A DNA stretch of 64,000 nucleotides, taken from contig NMRA01000185.1 of NCBI GenBank assembly GCA_002633005.1, forward strand, positions 76,402 through 140,401, read 5' to 3'. How positions within the stretch are numbered: position 1 is the stretch's first letter; each line of letters begins with the position of its first letter. The position numbers and the translations under genes were made by a program. The DNA comes from Phoronis australis. Taxonomy: Eukaryota > Phoronida > Phoronidae. Positions 63,700-64,000 of this stretch are shown piece by piece. The notes beneath the pieces were generated by a model, which was not told the origin of the DNA, did not search any database, and saw nothing but the letters and a program-made list of their open reading frames with translations.

Positions 63700-64000
63700 C
63701 ATATTACGTGTGTGTTATGCTGTCATGCCCTCCCATCAGGTGTCCACTGCTGTATCTAAAAAACTCCTTGAAGAATGTTCGTTTGACGAATGTTCATAAA
63801 AGTTTTTAAACTAATGTTGGGTTTGGCAGATCAGTCCAAGTCATGAAAATGGGCATGTGTGTTTCTACTGGGAAGGGCATGGCTAGTTTTGAATGGGTAT
63901 AACTGTTGTGGTGCCCTCTTTTGGCAATTTTGTTTTTTGCCATCGGCTCAATACAAGTTCATTGATGGATCTTCATGAAACTTGACGTGTGTTTCTATTG
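63700..64000 (+). repeat. Fragment of the CTAGTGGC/GTGCCCTCTTTTGGC repeat superfamily
   Basis: In NOL9 intron 9. The words GCTGTATCTAAAAAACTCCT, GTGGTGCCCTCTTTTGGCAA and TTGATGGATCTTCATGAAACTT follow the order of the 17.7-20.1 kb subunits (TATCTCCTAAACCG, GCCCCCTAGTGGCAATTTT, GGATTTTCATGAAATTTGGT). The repeat continues past the window edge. Confidence 0.65.

Overview
This is a eukaryotic (metazoan) genomic window: AT-rich, intron-dominated, full of transposable-element debris, and holding one 916-base assembly gap (12744-13659). The repeat mix suits a large, heterozygous marine invertebrate genome: THAP-carrying TTAA-target elements, a Ty3/gypsy-type LTR element with very short LTRs, miniature inverted-repeat elements and higher-order tandem arrays. 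I lean towards an invertebrate deuterostome, but the sequence alone does not settle the species.

One host gene organises the window. Nine coding exons on the + strand (2854-63281) join with consistent splice phases into about 757 codons of NOL9, the nucleolar polynucleotide 5'-hydroxyl kinase of pre-rRNA processing. The P-loop is in exon 4, the DxDPGQTEF segment in exon 5, and the C-terminal domain runs off the right edge, where at least one more short exon is expected. Intron 3 (15.5 kb) and intron 5 (37.6 kb) hold nearly all the other features.

Intron 3 carries a decayed gypsy-type reverse transcriptase (8.83-9.33 kb), a weak non-LTR RT remnant (9.76-10.6 kb), a 1.1-kb near-identical duplication on both sides of the gap, and a tandem array of about 452-bp units each built of three ~150-bp subunits (17.7-20.1 kb). 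Intron 5 carries an intact intronless rhodopsin-class GPCR on the - strand (35369-36613), several inverted-repeat elements and an LTR retrotransposon (53449-57779, 4-bp target duplication GTCG). It also carries a nested stack of three DNA elements. An older 1.5-kb element (intact sister copy at 46395-47911) is interrupted at a TTAA by a 4.9-kb element (39848-44746), which is itself interrupted by a 1.7-kb TTAA element (43009-44703).

The most unusual system is in that nest. Both TTAA elements, with different terminal repeats, carry the same pair of convergent reading frames: a THAP DNA-binding domain on one strand and, facing it, a cysteine-rich domain resembling the C-terminal cytoplasmic domain of P2X7 receptors. 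Other notable points are a tandemly duplicated splice acceptor and 5' end of NOL9 exon 6, and a TTAA miniature element ending only 14 bp before the exon 8 coding sequence.
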